A DNA stretch of 13,082 bases from Jimgerdemannia flammicorona (GCA_003990745.1 RBNI01005049.1:1-13082); one strand, 5' to 3'; shown: positions 1 to 9,220, counted from the stretch's first letter. Program-made: numbers and translations. The notes: generated by a model from the letters alone, not told the origin.

Positions 1-95
1 GTTGATGGGGGGGGGCGTTGATGATGGGGGCGTTAATGTTGATGATGGAGACGCGCTGATGATGGACGGATGATGGGGGGTGTTGATGACGGTGA
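1..95. repeat. Degenerate G-rich minisatellite
   Basis: Imperfect copies of a unit close to GTTGATGATGGGGGC follow one another from the first base to about position 95, with length and base changes between copies. On the plus strand, frame 2 stays open from the window edge to a TGA at 71-73 and reads as a Gly/Asp/Val-rich tail (GVDDGG-like units). This could therefore be either non-coding repeat or the last codons of a gene that starts to the left. Nothing in the window decides between these. Confidence 0.6.
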
Positions 96-1024
96 GTTGG
101 AGTTCTGGTGTTTATTGTTAGTTTGATTACTCGTCTTGGCGTCATCATGTGCATTCAATTAATAAAAATGCAGATTGGAAACAACGCCGGAACCGAAATG
201 AACCACGGGTATCGGAATACGAAGAATCGAGACCTTTTTTTTTTTCCTCATTGCGACCAAGTAGCAACGCGAACGACCGTCAAATTTCCGCGTTGGAGCA
301 TGGCTTGCAACACACAAGGGGGTCTCCAATTGTACCCGCAACCTGCAAAACACAAGGCCACAGGCGGGCCTACCGATTCCTTTAGCAACGCAACGTAACG
401 CACAAAGAAACCTCTGTTCTGTCCGCCCAGTCTCAAACACTTGGAGCAACTTGCTATAAGTTTTCACCACACAAAAGACGCACGTTTCGCAGACATTGTT
501 TCGTATCTCGCTTATTTACTGTTTCTCCTTGTATATATATACAAGAAAAGGATGGAGATGCGAAACCAATCAATGTCGCAAGCGCAATCACGCGTGCTAC
601 GTGGGATACAAGCACGATTCGATACTCAAGAGTAAAGAGATTCACACAGATCATCAAAGGAGATGAGAGCGAAATAAACCTCGCATCAAAAACTTGCATG
701 AGCTACGTGATCTTTTAAAGACGGCACACGCTAGAACCGTAAAGATGTATGTATTGAAAGTATTGAAGAAGGAAAAATATAATACAAGAAGGGATGCGCG
801 AGAGCCGATATGGGTACGAACTGGAGCTTTTCTGAGAGTCACGAAATATACACAAGGGAAAGGAACCTTAGTTACATTTTGTCTTCATTAAAGGCATCAC
901 TGGGGATCTAGGGGTCGTCACGCGTCCGGTCTTGTATGTGAAAGAACGGGACAATCAAAAACAAGAGGACGGGAAGGGGAAGTGGGGGCGCGTTCAGCTT
1001 GTGTGGACACAGGAGTGGGCCGTT
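96..1024. other. Intergenic region, no supported gene
   Basis: Only short open frames occur here (under about 105 codons). None has a recognisable motif or splice partner, and most overlap one another on opposite strands. The stretch contains a T run at 235-244, a TATATATA-like stretch near 532-541 and A/T-rich segments. I saw no tRNA-like cloverleaf or B-box. The right end should hold the 3' untranslated region of the minus-strand RNA-binding protein gene that ends at 1025. I found no canonical AATAAA on that strand. Confidence 0.5.
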
Positions 1025-2222
1025 CTAGTAGCGGTCATTGTTATAGCCGCCGCCGCCGCCGCCGTAGCCGCCGCCGCCGCCGTAGCCGCCGCCGCCACCG
1101 CGGTCGCCGTAGCCACCACCACCTAGTAGTATTGGCAGAGGGATCAGATTAGTAGTTATTCAAGGTGGGGGAGTGGAGTTACGAAGTAACAATGTTGCAA
1201 GACAGAAAGAGATCGTACCGTAGCCACCACCACTGCCACCGCGGCCGCCACCACGGTAGCCACCGCCACCACCGCGGCCACCACGGAAGCCGCCGCCGCC
1301 GCGGCCACCGCCACCGCCGAAGCCGCCGCCACCACCACCACCGCGGTCGCGGTCGGAAGCGCGATCGACCTTGATGGTGCGGCCATCGAACTCCTGGTCG
1401 TTGAGAGCGCTGATAGCAGCCTCGGCTTCGTTATCGCTGCCATAGGTCACAAAGCCGAAGCCACGGGAACGGCCTGGAAGATTGGCCGGAAGGAGGAGGA
1501 CATGAGATGCAGGGATGGAAAGGAGTGGTTCAACGTTTAGGGTAGGCAGCGGTGCGGTGGCATCATCAGAGCTAGGACTATGGCTAGGCGAGGAGGGCGG
1601 AGGGCGGAAGTGGTGGGATAATGGCATGACGCGTAACAGCGGGAGAGGAAGGGGGAGGATGACATTCACACGTAATTCATAGGTACCCGAGGGTAAGAAG
1701 AGGGGATTGTGTTAGCGCCTGTTTCAGAGGTTCCTTGCAAAAAATATTGCGTTTCGGTCGGAATGCTCGCGAAAAGGTGCTCACAGTGATAAGGGATAAA
1801 GGGCTACTATCACTAACGAGAATGATATGCGGTCGTGACCGAGGGGGGGGGAGGGAGAGGGAGAGGGGGGATGTCTCTATATGCTGTGTTCTCACAGTGT
1901 CAAAGCTTACCAGTCTCGCGGTCCTTGATGACAACAGCATCTTCAACCTATGTTTCGGGGGGAGGGATGGAATGATGGGAGGAGGATCAGTCATTATCGA
2001 TTTGTCGTTTCGAGCGGGTAAAGAGAAAACGATGGCGGGATTTCTTACATTGCCGAATTCCCCAAACCTATCGCGGAGGCCGTCGTCCGTCGTGCCCCAC
2101 GACAACCCACCCACAAAGAGCTTCACAGACATGATCGGTGCCGAAAAGGAAACTGAGCGAACGGAAGTAACTAGAGGGAAGCTACTGGTGAGCTTTTTGC
2201 CGAGTGCAAGAATGGTAGACAT
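1025..2222 (-). CDS. Glycine-rich RNA-binding protein (RRM + RGG/GY tail), 4 exons
   Basis: Exons read on the minus strand: 2222-2049, 1947-1911, 1473-1219, 1122-1025. Introns are 101, 437 and 96 nt, all GT-AG with matching phases. The product is 187 residues from the first ATG, or 157 from the internal ATG at 2132-2130. Residues 31-109 form a single RRM. RNP2 is LFVGGL (35-40) and RNP1 is RGFGFVTY (74-81), and splicing restores the linking segment [13 protein letters not shown]. Residues 115-187 are Gly-rich with RGG boxes and G5Y-type units, ending YNNDRY. This is the class of small hnRNP-like proteins (plant GRP7, animal CIRBP type) that bind single-stranded RNA and are often stress-responsive. 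The first 30 residues have no acidic residue, contain K9, K10 and R22, and are Ser/Thr-rich, like a mitochondrial presequence. The internal ATG has A at -3, whereas the first has T. A CATAAAAT element at 2243-2250 lies only about 20 nt upstream of the first ATG, so the internal start may be the major one. Family call is firm; start is uncertain. Confidence 0.92.
1474..1910 (-). other. Long intron 2 of the RNA-binding protein gene
   Basis: At 437 nt this is by far the longest intron in the window. It splits the RRM between RNP2 and RNP1, after DRETG. The 5' site reads GTAAGC and the 3' site TTCCAG. If the intron is retained, translation stops at once (ETGKL then TGA), giving half an RRM. It contains a long pyrimidine tract on the coding strand (complement of 1843-1870) and two copies of CACTGTGAG (complement of 1891-1899 and 1780-1788), each holding a GTGAG that could act as a cryptic 5' splice site. 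Confidence 0.7.
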
Positions 2223-2242
2223 GAAAGGGGCGGAGAAGAGCA

Positions 2243-2250
2243 GATTTTAT
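2243..2250 (-). promoter_or_regulatory. Possible TATA-like element of the RNA-binding protein gene
   Basis: The minus strand reads ACATAAAATC here. Transcription starting about 30 nt downstream would begin near or after the first ATG (2222-2220) and before the internal ATG (2132-2130), which favours the internal start for most transcripts. Assignment rests on sequence resemblance and spacing only. Confidence 0.3.
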
Positions 2251-2591
2251 GTCCGCACACCCTATGAGTTCTTTTTTGGGGGAGATTTCTGAAAAAGTTT
2301 TTCGAGGGATTCAAGCAAAGACGCGCCATCATGCACCTCGTCCAACCGCATTCGCGTATTCCTCATCCAGAACCGGGGTGCGCGCGTCGCGAAATTTTCG
2401 TCCCCTGCTTTTTTGACTTTTTTTTTTTCTTCCCCCGCAAGCCACCCGAGGATCGCGCCCAGCACTATCAATGGCCGTGGGCTCTTTGATTGGATGACGT
2501 GCCCAAACAATCCCAAGCACTGGCCTTTGTTTCGGTCCATTTCGGACCTCAAGGTTGTTTGTGTACCCAACTTTGATCTTAAACTAAAGCT

Positions 2592-2666
2592 GGGTGCGTG
2601 CCCTTGTCCAGGACCTAGTTAACCGCTGCCTGGCCAGGAGAGGGTGCGTGCCCTCCCTCATCCAGG
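2592..2666. repeat. Short direct repeat pair, 50-bp period
   Basis: GGGTGCGTGCCCT starts at 2592 and again at 2642. Each copy is followed a few bases later by TCCAGGA. The spacer between the copies holds CCTGGCCAGGAG. The function is unknown; it may be a decayed tandem duplication. Confidence 0.5.
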
Positions 2667-2891
2667 AAAAGGTGGGGAAGTGGTCATTCGGACCCAATGC
2701 GCCAAGCATCCCCCCTCCACATCAATCCACTCCGCGGGAAAATGGACCTTCTTGATCACTTTGACAAGTCGGCGTACAGAGCCAAGACAATAATTATGCA
2801 CAAGCACGGGAAAATTATTCCTTTGAGTTTCTTTACCCACAAATCAACTTAATTATTGTAGAATCCGAGTTTGAAGCGCAGACTTGACCGT

Positions 2892-2916
2892 CTACAAACT
2901 TGGCCTACAGACTTGG
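2892..2916. repeat. Tandem 12-bp repeat CTACARACTTGG
   Basis: CTACAAACTTGG (2892-2903) is followed after one base by CTACAGACTTGG (2905-2916). A related CAGACTTG lies just upstream near 2879. It is a minor local duplication with no evident role. Confidence 0.45.
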
Positions 2917-4492
2917 TCCGTGGACGTATCCCATCCCACTCATGTGGTATGAACAGTACCCCACCTATCACATACCGCCGACGAAATTACGAAATTCAAT
3001 ATTCAATGATAATTTGGCGTAATCCGAGGCCTATATCTGATAACGTCAAGATCCTGTCACTGGGGCCGCGTTTGCACTTTGGGCAAGAGCGACTTTTTTC
3101 GGTGGTCAAGGGTCAAGCGATGCATCAACAATTCATCGGATCATTCAAAATAAATGACAGTGTATCTATCATAGTTGAACAATGAATGCATAGTCTGGCC
3201 CCCCATCACTTGAACTCTTCATTGGCAGGAGGGTATGAGCTCCCCCCTTCTCACAAGGATCGATCCCAGAACATATCTGAGTCCCAGAGTACAACAACGC
3301 CCAAAGAACGAATCCAGGAAACGGACGGGGATCGCGAATCGATGACCGCGTACTCCAAGCCCTACACGGCGCATCGAACGATACTGTGTGCGGTTTAACA
3401 AATTAACTGTAATGAGAACATAGTCGTGGTTCACGCAGAGGATGCCGATACTGTCTGTATCCATTACAACAAATGGCCTGTCTGCGATTTCCCGCAAATT
3501 TCTTTTGCTTACGGGATCTCAGAGCAACTTCTCGGGCGAGTTTCCACCTTGCACGCTCTGCATTGTGTAAAGCCAGACGATGACCGTCCCATCCCTGTTA
3601 ATATAGTCTCTTCCTCTAGGTCAGTAATATGATGGCTCGGTATAGGTAGGTTCACTGCACACAGCGTTTGGGATTGCCCGGTCCATTCTTATTCGTGTTT
3701 GGCCATCCCCAAAAAATTAACGTATACTTTGTTTCTGTCGTCCTATTATCATCACTACGTATATACTATTCTAGGGACGCATTGGAGGCCACGCTCGTCC
3801 TCCCCCATTCGTAACATTTTTCAAAACGAACTTTACAGGAACTAATATCTCGGTACGCAGCCTGACGGCATCATCCCCCTCCCCCAAGACCATAAGTATA
3901 ACAAACAAAGAAGGCAATTGCCTATTTCAGGCAATGACATCAGTTACCAACTAATCACCTCCGCGGTGTGGATGATACTTCTCTCGTTCCATGTGGCCAT
4001 CCATCGTGTCTTTGTCCCGCAGATTGGAGGGCCACTTTCGGGCGCGTTCTCTGGGTCATTGTGTACGGGGGTGGCGCATTCCCAAAACGGGGGAAGGAGG
4101 GTGGTAGACCTTGTGATGTGGGGCTGGTGATTCCTTTGTAGGGGGTAGTGATGTGTTGTTGATGTTATTGATTATGGATGCCTTTCTATTCCTTTCTTGT
4201 GTGGTCGTTCAAGTGGGTCTGGGTGTTTACGGTCCAACTTCGTCCGTGGGGCTGACAAAAGGACGCATGTTCTAGCAAGCATCGAAGTGCATGAATAGCG
4301 TGCGCTTTAGGACGGGGATGCCCGTGCGGAAAGCCCGGCATAGCCCTTGAGGATGTAGATTATATTTTGTGCGGAAAAGAATAGGCAATAATAATAATTG
4401 AGCGCCATATCTGGCAAGACGACGGCCGAACAACGCGCGTGCTTTGTCCATTGCTAACCCCTTAAGCCTTGGGACCCAGAATGGGCACGCGG

Positions 4493-4500
4493 TATATATT
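4493..4500 (+). promoter_or_regulatory. Possible TATA box of the Sel1 gene
   Basis: TATATATT lies about 140 nt upstream of the preferred ATG at 4637. It is downstream of the in-frame ATG at 4469, which is one reason to doubt that earlier start. Confidence 0.35.
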
Positions 4501-4636
4501 ATCCATGCAAACTCGCTCCACCATTCGGCGTTTTTTACGACGTTGCGTTTACGATCCTTGCATAAAATTATTTGTGCCAATTCCACCACCTTTCCGATTT
4601 TTAATTTATCGATACACGAAACGCAGTTCAAGAAGA

Positions 4637-7600
4637 ATGGGTACCAGACAGTCCAAGGTATCCGAAGACACCAATCATAGCTCAAATCTCTTCAGGAAGT
4701 TGTACAAGTATAAGCAGAAAAATGACCACAACCCACCACCGACGCAAACGCAAACAGTCCCGGCTGCCAATGGTGCGACAAAATACCAAGTTCTCCGACT
4801 TCAACCGACGAAAAGAGGGGATGCCAAGCGAGGCAATCCAATACAATCCCCACCCAAACTCATCGTGAAGACGGAGCCGACGGACAACATATCTCCATTG
4901 GTTGTTACTCCGACCGTCGCACCCAAGCCGCTCACCATCGAACGGCCGGCGGTGCCAATCAATATCCCCATCGCCACTACCGCCACGGGCCAGAAGGCTT
5001 TGGGCGACGGGCGACGTACGGCCCGATTCTCGACCGGCCAACCGCCGCGGGCGAGCGGTGAATCGTCCACGTCAATGGTCTACACGACCTCCTCAACGTC
5101 TCTTAGCGATGAATCCTCGATGATGACCATGCACCGTAAGGATAGTCTTCCGCCGTACACGCCACCGCCAATCTATAGCCAGGACGACTACGTGGCAATC
5201 ATCAGCGTCGTCACGCCCAGAAGCTCCATCAGTAGCCAGTCCGAAAATCCTCGATTATCCAGCTTCCTCATGCCGCCCACAACCGAGGAGCCCGAGCCCC
5301 CCACCGACCTCGTCGCCGCGACCGCCTCCAACGACACGGCAGCAGTGCTCGACATACTTTTTACGCAGGCGCAGCTCCTCGACGACGCTGAGGACTACGC
5401 CGAGGCCTACCAGGTCGCCCGCCGATACGCGTCCCAGGGAGACCTTGTAGCCGCTGTGTGGGTCGCGCAGTGCCGTGTGCATGGATGGGGCATTCCCGAG
5501 GACGAGCGTGGCGGGTTCGAGGCCCTGTTGCAGCTGGCCGAGCGCGACATTGGGGAGGCGTACTACCCACTCGCGTGGTGCTTCTACGAGGGTGCGGGAA
5601 CCCGCGTGAATTTTGAGGAAGCATTCGCGTGGTTTTTGAGGAGTGCAGAGGACGGGAGGCCATTGGCGCAATATCGAGTCGCGACAATGTATGCTAAGGG
5701 AGAAGGGGTTAGGGAGGACGCGCAAACGGCTTGGGGTAGGTTTTGCGAGCAACGTTAGAAGTCTTAATTGGTGTGTTGTCATGTCTTTGCTCATCGGACG
5801 CTTTATATGCACTATTCTCAGAATGGTTTAACAAGAGTGCAAATGACAATAACAAGTACGTATTTCACCACATTGCTAATTTTTTGTTTTTTGTTTTTTT
5901 TGTTTTTTGTTTTTTTTGTTTTTTAAAAAAAAAAAAAAAAAAAACTAATCATCTTTCATGTATTTCTATTATCTACAAAAGGTACGCACAATATATTGTC
6001 GGCCTACATTACGAAAAAGGCATGCTAATCCCGATGGATCACACCAAGGCCAAGAAATTTTTTCTCTCAAGTGCGGAGCAGGGCTTTCCCGACGCTCAAG
6101 CTGCTCTCGGTTGTCGCCTTGTGGAAGAAGGTAACTATGATGAGGGTGTAATCTGGCTCCAGCGGGCAATACAAAAGGTGATTGGATTTCACATATTTCA
6201 TACAAGCTGCCATCCTTACCCTGTCATTTGAGCAATTTTAACGTCACCCTGCACATTCTCCAGGACAACACGCGCGCACTTCTCAAGCTCGCCATCATGC
6301 ACGAAGAAGGCGACGGCGTGGAGCGCAACAACGACCTTGCCGTCCTTTACTACAAGGCCGCCGCCAACCGCGACGAACCTGTCGCGCAGTATGTGCTGGG
6401 CATGAGCTACCGGCTGGGGCAACTTGGCCTCCGCCCAAACCCTCAAGAGGCCCTGAACTACCTTCGCAAAAGCGCCGAGAGTGGCTACACAGCTGCGCAG
6501 CGGCTACTCGGGATGATGTATGACGAGGGAATCGGCACGGCGCGCGACTATGTCACGGCCCTCGGATGGTTCCGCAAAGCCGCCGCGCAGGGCGACAGCG
6601 TTGCGATGGGCTTGTTGGGGAGTTATTACGAGTGTGGGTATGGCGTGCCCAAAGATCCCATAAGGGCATTGGACTGCTATGTAATCTCGGCCAGGGATGG
6701 GTCCGCCCTTGCAGAGTACTCGGCCGCACAACTACTTCATCGACGGAAACAATATGAGGAGGCGTACGACTGGTACTCGAGGGCTGCGAATCACGGACGC
6801 GCCAGCGCGAAATTCATGGTGGCGCGGTACCTTTTGCATGGGTGGGGTGGCATTGCCAAGGATGAGGAGAAGGCATTCCAGATCATGTTGGTTCTTTCCG
6901 ATGAGGATGAGCTTGCGGAATCGCATCTATGGGTCGGCACATGCTACGAAGAAGGCGTGGGGATCTCCAAAGACCTTGGAAAGGCGTTCAAGTATTACTT
7001 GAAATCTGCTGAGAGTGGCGACGCTGAAGGACAGTATCAGGTAGAGTACATGTCATTCATTCTGTTTTATCAAATCGCGATTTTTACAAAACAAGTTAAT
7101 TCCCGACAGCTCGGGTACATGCTATCAAATGGAAATGGAGTCGAACGGAACCGTAAGAAAGCCCTGGCCTGGTACATAAAATCAGCAGAGCAAGGCAACC
7201 CAGCCGCACAGAACAGCGTCGGTGTCTACCACCTAAAAGGTATTGAAACGCCGCGGGACACGGAGAAAGCTCGCGAGTTCTTTTTAAAGGCCGCATCGCA
7301 GCATTTGCCAGACGCCCAAACAAATTTAGGTATCCTATGCGCCTCAGAGAGCGATCATGAACAGGCTGCATTATGGTACTTGAAAGCTGCCAAGCATGAC
7401 GAACAAGGTACGGTAACTGTCATTGTTATGTATTATTTGCGGCAACATCTGACAAGGCTTTGCTGTTGCTTTAACTTTCACCCACTAGGCGCGCTCAAGG
7501 CCCTTGGTGGTATCTACGAAGCTGGAACTGTCGTGCAGCAGAGCTTTGAGTCCGCCTATTCTTTCTTCCAACGGGCAGCAGCGCAAGGCGATATTGAATC

Positions 7601-8289
7601 GGTCATCCGCGTCGCCAATTACTATGAGAACGGATGGGGTGTTGCTCAAGATTTAGATATGGCTCTCGCTCACTACCTGAAGGCGTCGCAATCCGGCGAT
7701 CCAGGTGCTTACTCAATTATGTCCAACCTGCTTGTTTGGATATTGAATTATGTATTTGTGTGAATGGCAAAAATATTCACTTGCCTCTTTTTGACCTCTT
7801 TTCATCATCAAAGTTGCAATATTCTCCATCGGTCGCATCCACCACATGCAAAGCCGTTACGAAAGTGCCTTCACCTACTTCCGCAAAGCGCACGAAACGT
7901 CTCCTGAGAACAGCGCGGCCTGGAGGGCGGCGACACTAATGTACGCCCGCTACATGGTGTACCGTCTGGTGTCCAACGAAGACACCAATCGCACGCTCGG
8001 TGTGCAGCTGTTGCAGAAGCTAGCCGACGATGGCTACGCTGAGGCGTTTTTCTGGGTCGGTGACTGTTACGAGACGGGCACCGGGGTCGAGAAAGATCTG
8101 GACATGGCGTTTAGATGGTACATGCGGTCGGCGGAGGAGGCGAAGGATGCAGACGCTAAGGCCAGGTATGAGGAGATGTGCTTGGCGGACGTTTCGGATG
8201 AATCTGATGACGATTGCCGCTCGAAAACCAGGAACTCTGCTATTCGATTAAATAGAAATTTCAAGCGGACACTTCACGTCACGGGTTGA
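4637..8289 (+). CDS. N-myristoylated Sel1-repeat (HCP-like) protein, 7 exons, 1031 aa
   Basis: Exons: 4637-5735, 5822-5855, 5982-6177, 6264-7040, 7110-7407, 7489-7704, 7814-8289. Introns are 86, 126, 86, 69, 81 and 109 nt, all GT-AG. Phases match, and every junction completes a Sel1 repeat, for example DAQTAW|EWFNKSA, GQYQ|LGYML and SGDP|VAIFSIG. The ATG has A at -3 and G at +4. The protein begins MGTRQSK, a textbook N-myristoylation signal (Gly2, Ser6, Lys7), so I prefer it to the in-frame ATG at 4469. Residues 1 to about 235 are Ser/Thr/Pro-rich and likely disordered, with LPPY (171-174) and PPIY (177-180). From about 270 to 985 there are some 20 Sel1-like repeats of the form A-x-LG-x-x-Y-x-x-G-x-GV-x-x-D-x-x-KA-x-x-WY-x-KAA. 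The tail is acidic (DESDDD) and then basic. Sel1 arrays form alpha-alpha superhelices used as adaptors (Hrd3/SEL1L, Skt5/Chs4). No enzyme domain is visible, so a membrane-attached scaffold is inferred. Partners are unknown. Confidence 0.9.
5147..5176 (+). other. Tandem L/PPxY motifs (LPPY, PPIY) in the Sel1 protein
   Basis: Codons 171-180 encode LPPY and PPIY two residues apart, inside the disordered head. L/PPxY motifs bind class I WW domains, such as those of Nedd4/Rsp5 ubiquitin ligases. The motifs are short and could arise by chance in Pro-rich sequence. Confidence 0.4.
5880..5944 (+). repeat. T-tract / A20 block inside Sel1 intron 2
   Basis: T runs of 6 or 8 separated by single Gs (T6 G T6 G T8 G T6 G T8 G T6, 5880-5924) run straight into 20 As (5925-5944). 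The A run is followed by ACTAATC, a good branch-site match, about 30 nt before the 3' splice site at 5981. The T and A blocks could fold back on each other in the pre-mRNA. Such homopolymers are also prone to sequencing and assembly length errors. Confidence 0.75.
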
Positions 8290-9172
8290 GATGTTCTCTT
8301 GATTATGTTCAAAGTATATACTCCATGAACTTGTATTTACCGATTCTGAAACCACCATGGAGCGCAGCCCGCATCAGAAAGAATTCTCTTACTCACGTGT
8401 TTTTGGTCATTAGTTGTCTTGATAATCGGTTGATGTGTATATCCACAAGACTTATTTCAGTTGTTTAAAATATACATTATCATTGTACATAATTGTTCTC
8501 ACTCGACATGCTGCTGCCAATTCGGACGAGGAATGCGCATTCCACTATAAATTATTTATTCCGAACTTTACTCGTGGATCTAGTGTGACCCTATTTTATC
8601 CAAACGAAATCCACCCTTTCATTATTGGGAACATAGAAGAGAGCATACCATGACCATCGTAACACGCGTTAGCCATTAAGAATCGCCCCGTTTTCTTGGG
8701 CGGGGAACAACTGCACAGAACCCCCAATAGATGCTGACTGAAAAAAAGCGACGCTCGACTTTGATACGATGCACGACACAACAACCAAGGCTTTCCTAAC
8801 GGACAACCGGTTCATGGTTAGGGTCTCTAGAGTGGTTTTGGCAGAGAAAAAGACTGGTGAGTGGCTACAGAAATACTTGCGCAATGGTTCCTTTGAGCTG
8901 TTGCACCGACTTGATGGAATGATCTTAAGCAGCAAGATAGAAGGCAAATATCCTCAGATCCTTCAGCACTTTTCAATTCACAGTATAACTTGGAGTGATT
9001 GAAGAGTGCTGAATAATTTGCTGCCTCAAGATCCACTTCGGCACTTCAGCTTTTTTTGCGCCGAGGAGTCGATAAGAAGTGAACATGGGTGACGATGTGT
9101 CGGCGCAAAATCACAAACCTGGATCCATGGTTCCGTGACAATCAAATGTTTGTGTAAGACAGGAAGACCCGT

Positions 9173-9220
9173 CCAATCAAATCGTGCGGAATCTGATTTC
9201 CGGTAGAACCAGCCAATCAA
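9173..9220 (+). promoter_or_regulatory. Paired CCAATCAA boxes
   Basis: CCAATCAA occurs at 9173-9180 and at 9213-9220, exactly 40 bp apart on the same strand, with a related ACAATCAAA at 9139. CCAAT is the HAP/NF-Y target in fungi. They lie about 440-490 bp upstream of the TATA box at 9658, so the link to the oxidoreductase gene is tentative. Confidence 0.3.

Larger units (their letters stand above)
2223..4636. other. Divergent intergenic region without supported genes
   Basis: This is about 2.4 kb between the minus-strand RNA-binding protein gene and the plus-strand Sel1 gene. The longest open frames (about 100 codons at 2262-2570 minus and 2871-3185 plus) show no known domain, compositional signature or splice partners. 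Visible local structure: a T tract at 2412-2429, a 50-bp-period pair of GGGTGCGTGCCC repeats (2592-2666) and a 13-bp-period CTACARACTTGG pair (2892-2916). No tRNA or mobile-element ends were recognised. Both flanking promoters should lie here. Confidence 0.5.

Noticed and set aside
159..470. 103-codon minus-strand open frame
   Set aside because: Composition is unlike a protein, no motif or splice partner was found, and plus-strand frames overlap it. Judged chance.
604..640. GATTCGATAC resembling a tRNA B-box
   Set aside because: No T-stem pairing, A-box or acceptor stem could be found around it.
932..1126. Plus-strand Ala/Val-rich open frame and the His/Arg-rich frame at 1165-1374
   Set aside because: Both are antisense shadows of the Gly-Gly-Tyr and RGG codons of the minus-strand RNA-binding protein.
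1735..2292. 185-codon plus-strand open frame
   Set aside because: It lies antisense to exons 1-2 and intron 2 of the RNA-binding protein, whose RRM is unmistakable. The plus frame has no recognisable domain.
2262..2570. 102-codon minus-strand open frame upstream of the RNA-binding protein gene
   Set aside because: No family resemblance was found, it contains a low-complexity Lys stretch from a T tract, and it sits where the promoter should be.
2871..3185. 104-codon plus-strand open frame
   Set aside because: It begins in a local repeat, has no known motif, and has no exon-like continuation.
4469..4636. Earlier in-frame ATG adding 56 residues to the Sel1 protein
   Set aside because: It lies upstream of the TATA-like element, would bury the MGTRQSK myristoylation signal, and its added residues look like non-coding sequence.
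4272..4685. 137-codon minus-strand open frame
   Set aside because: It overlaps the promoter and start of the Sel1 gene on the other strand and shows no domain.
5255..5812. 185- and 108-codon minus-strand open frames
   Set aside because: They are shadows of the first Sel1 exon, whose repeats are clear on the plus strand.
7743..7763. Stop at 7761 as the end of the Sel1 protein (reading through GDPGAYS...)
   Set aside because: Splicing 7704 to 7814 restores an in-phase Sel1 repeat (SGDP|VAIFSIGRIHH) and links to the last exon, which carries further repeats.
8681..8705. CCCCG/CGGGG inverted repeat
   Set aside because: A stem of only five pairs; common by chance and without a following T run or other context.
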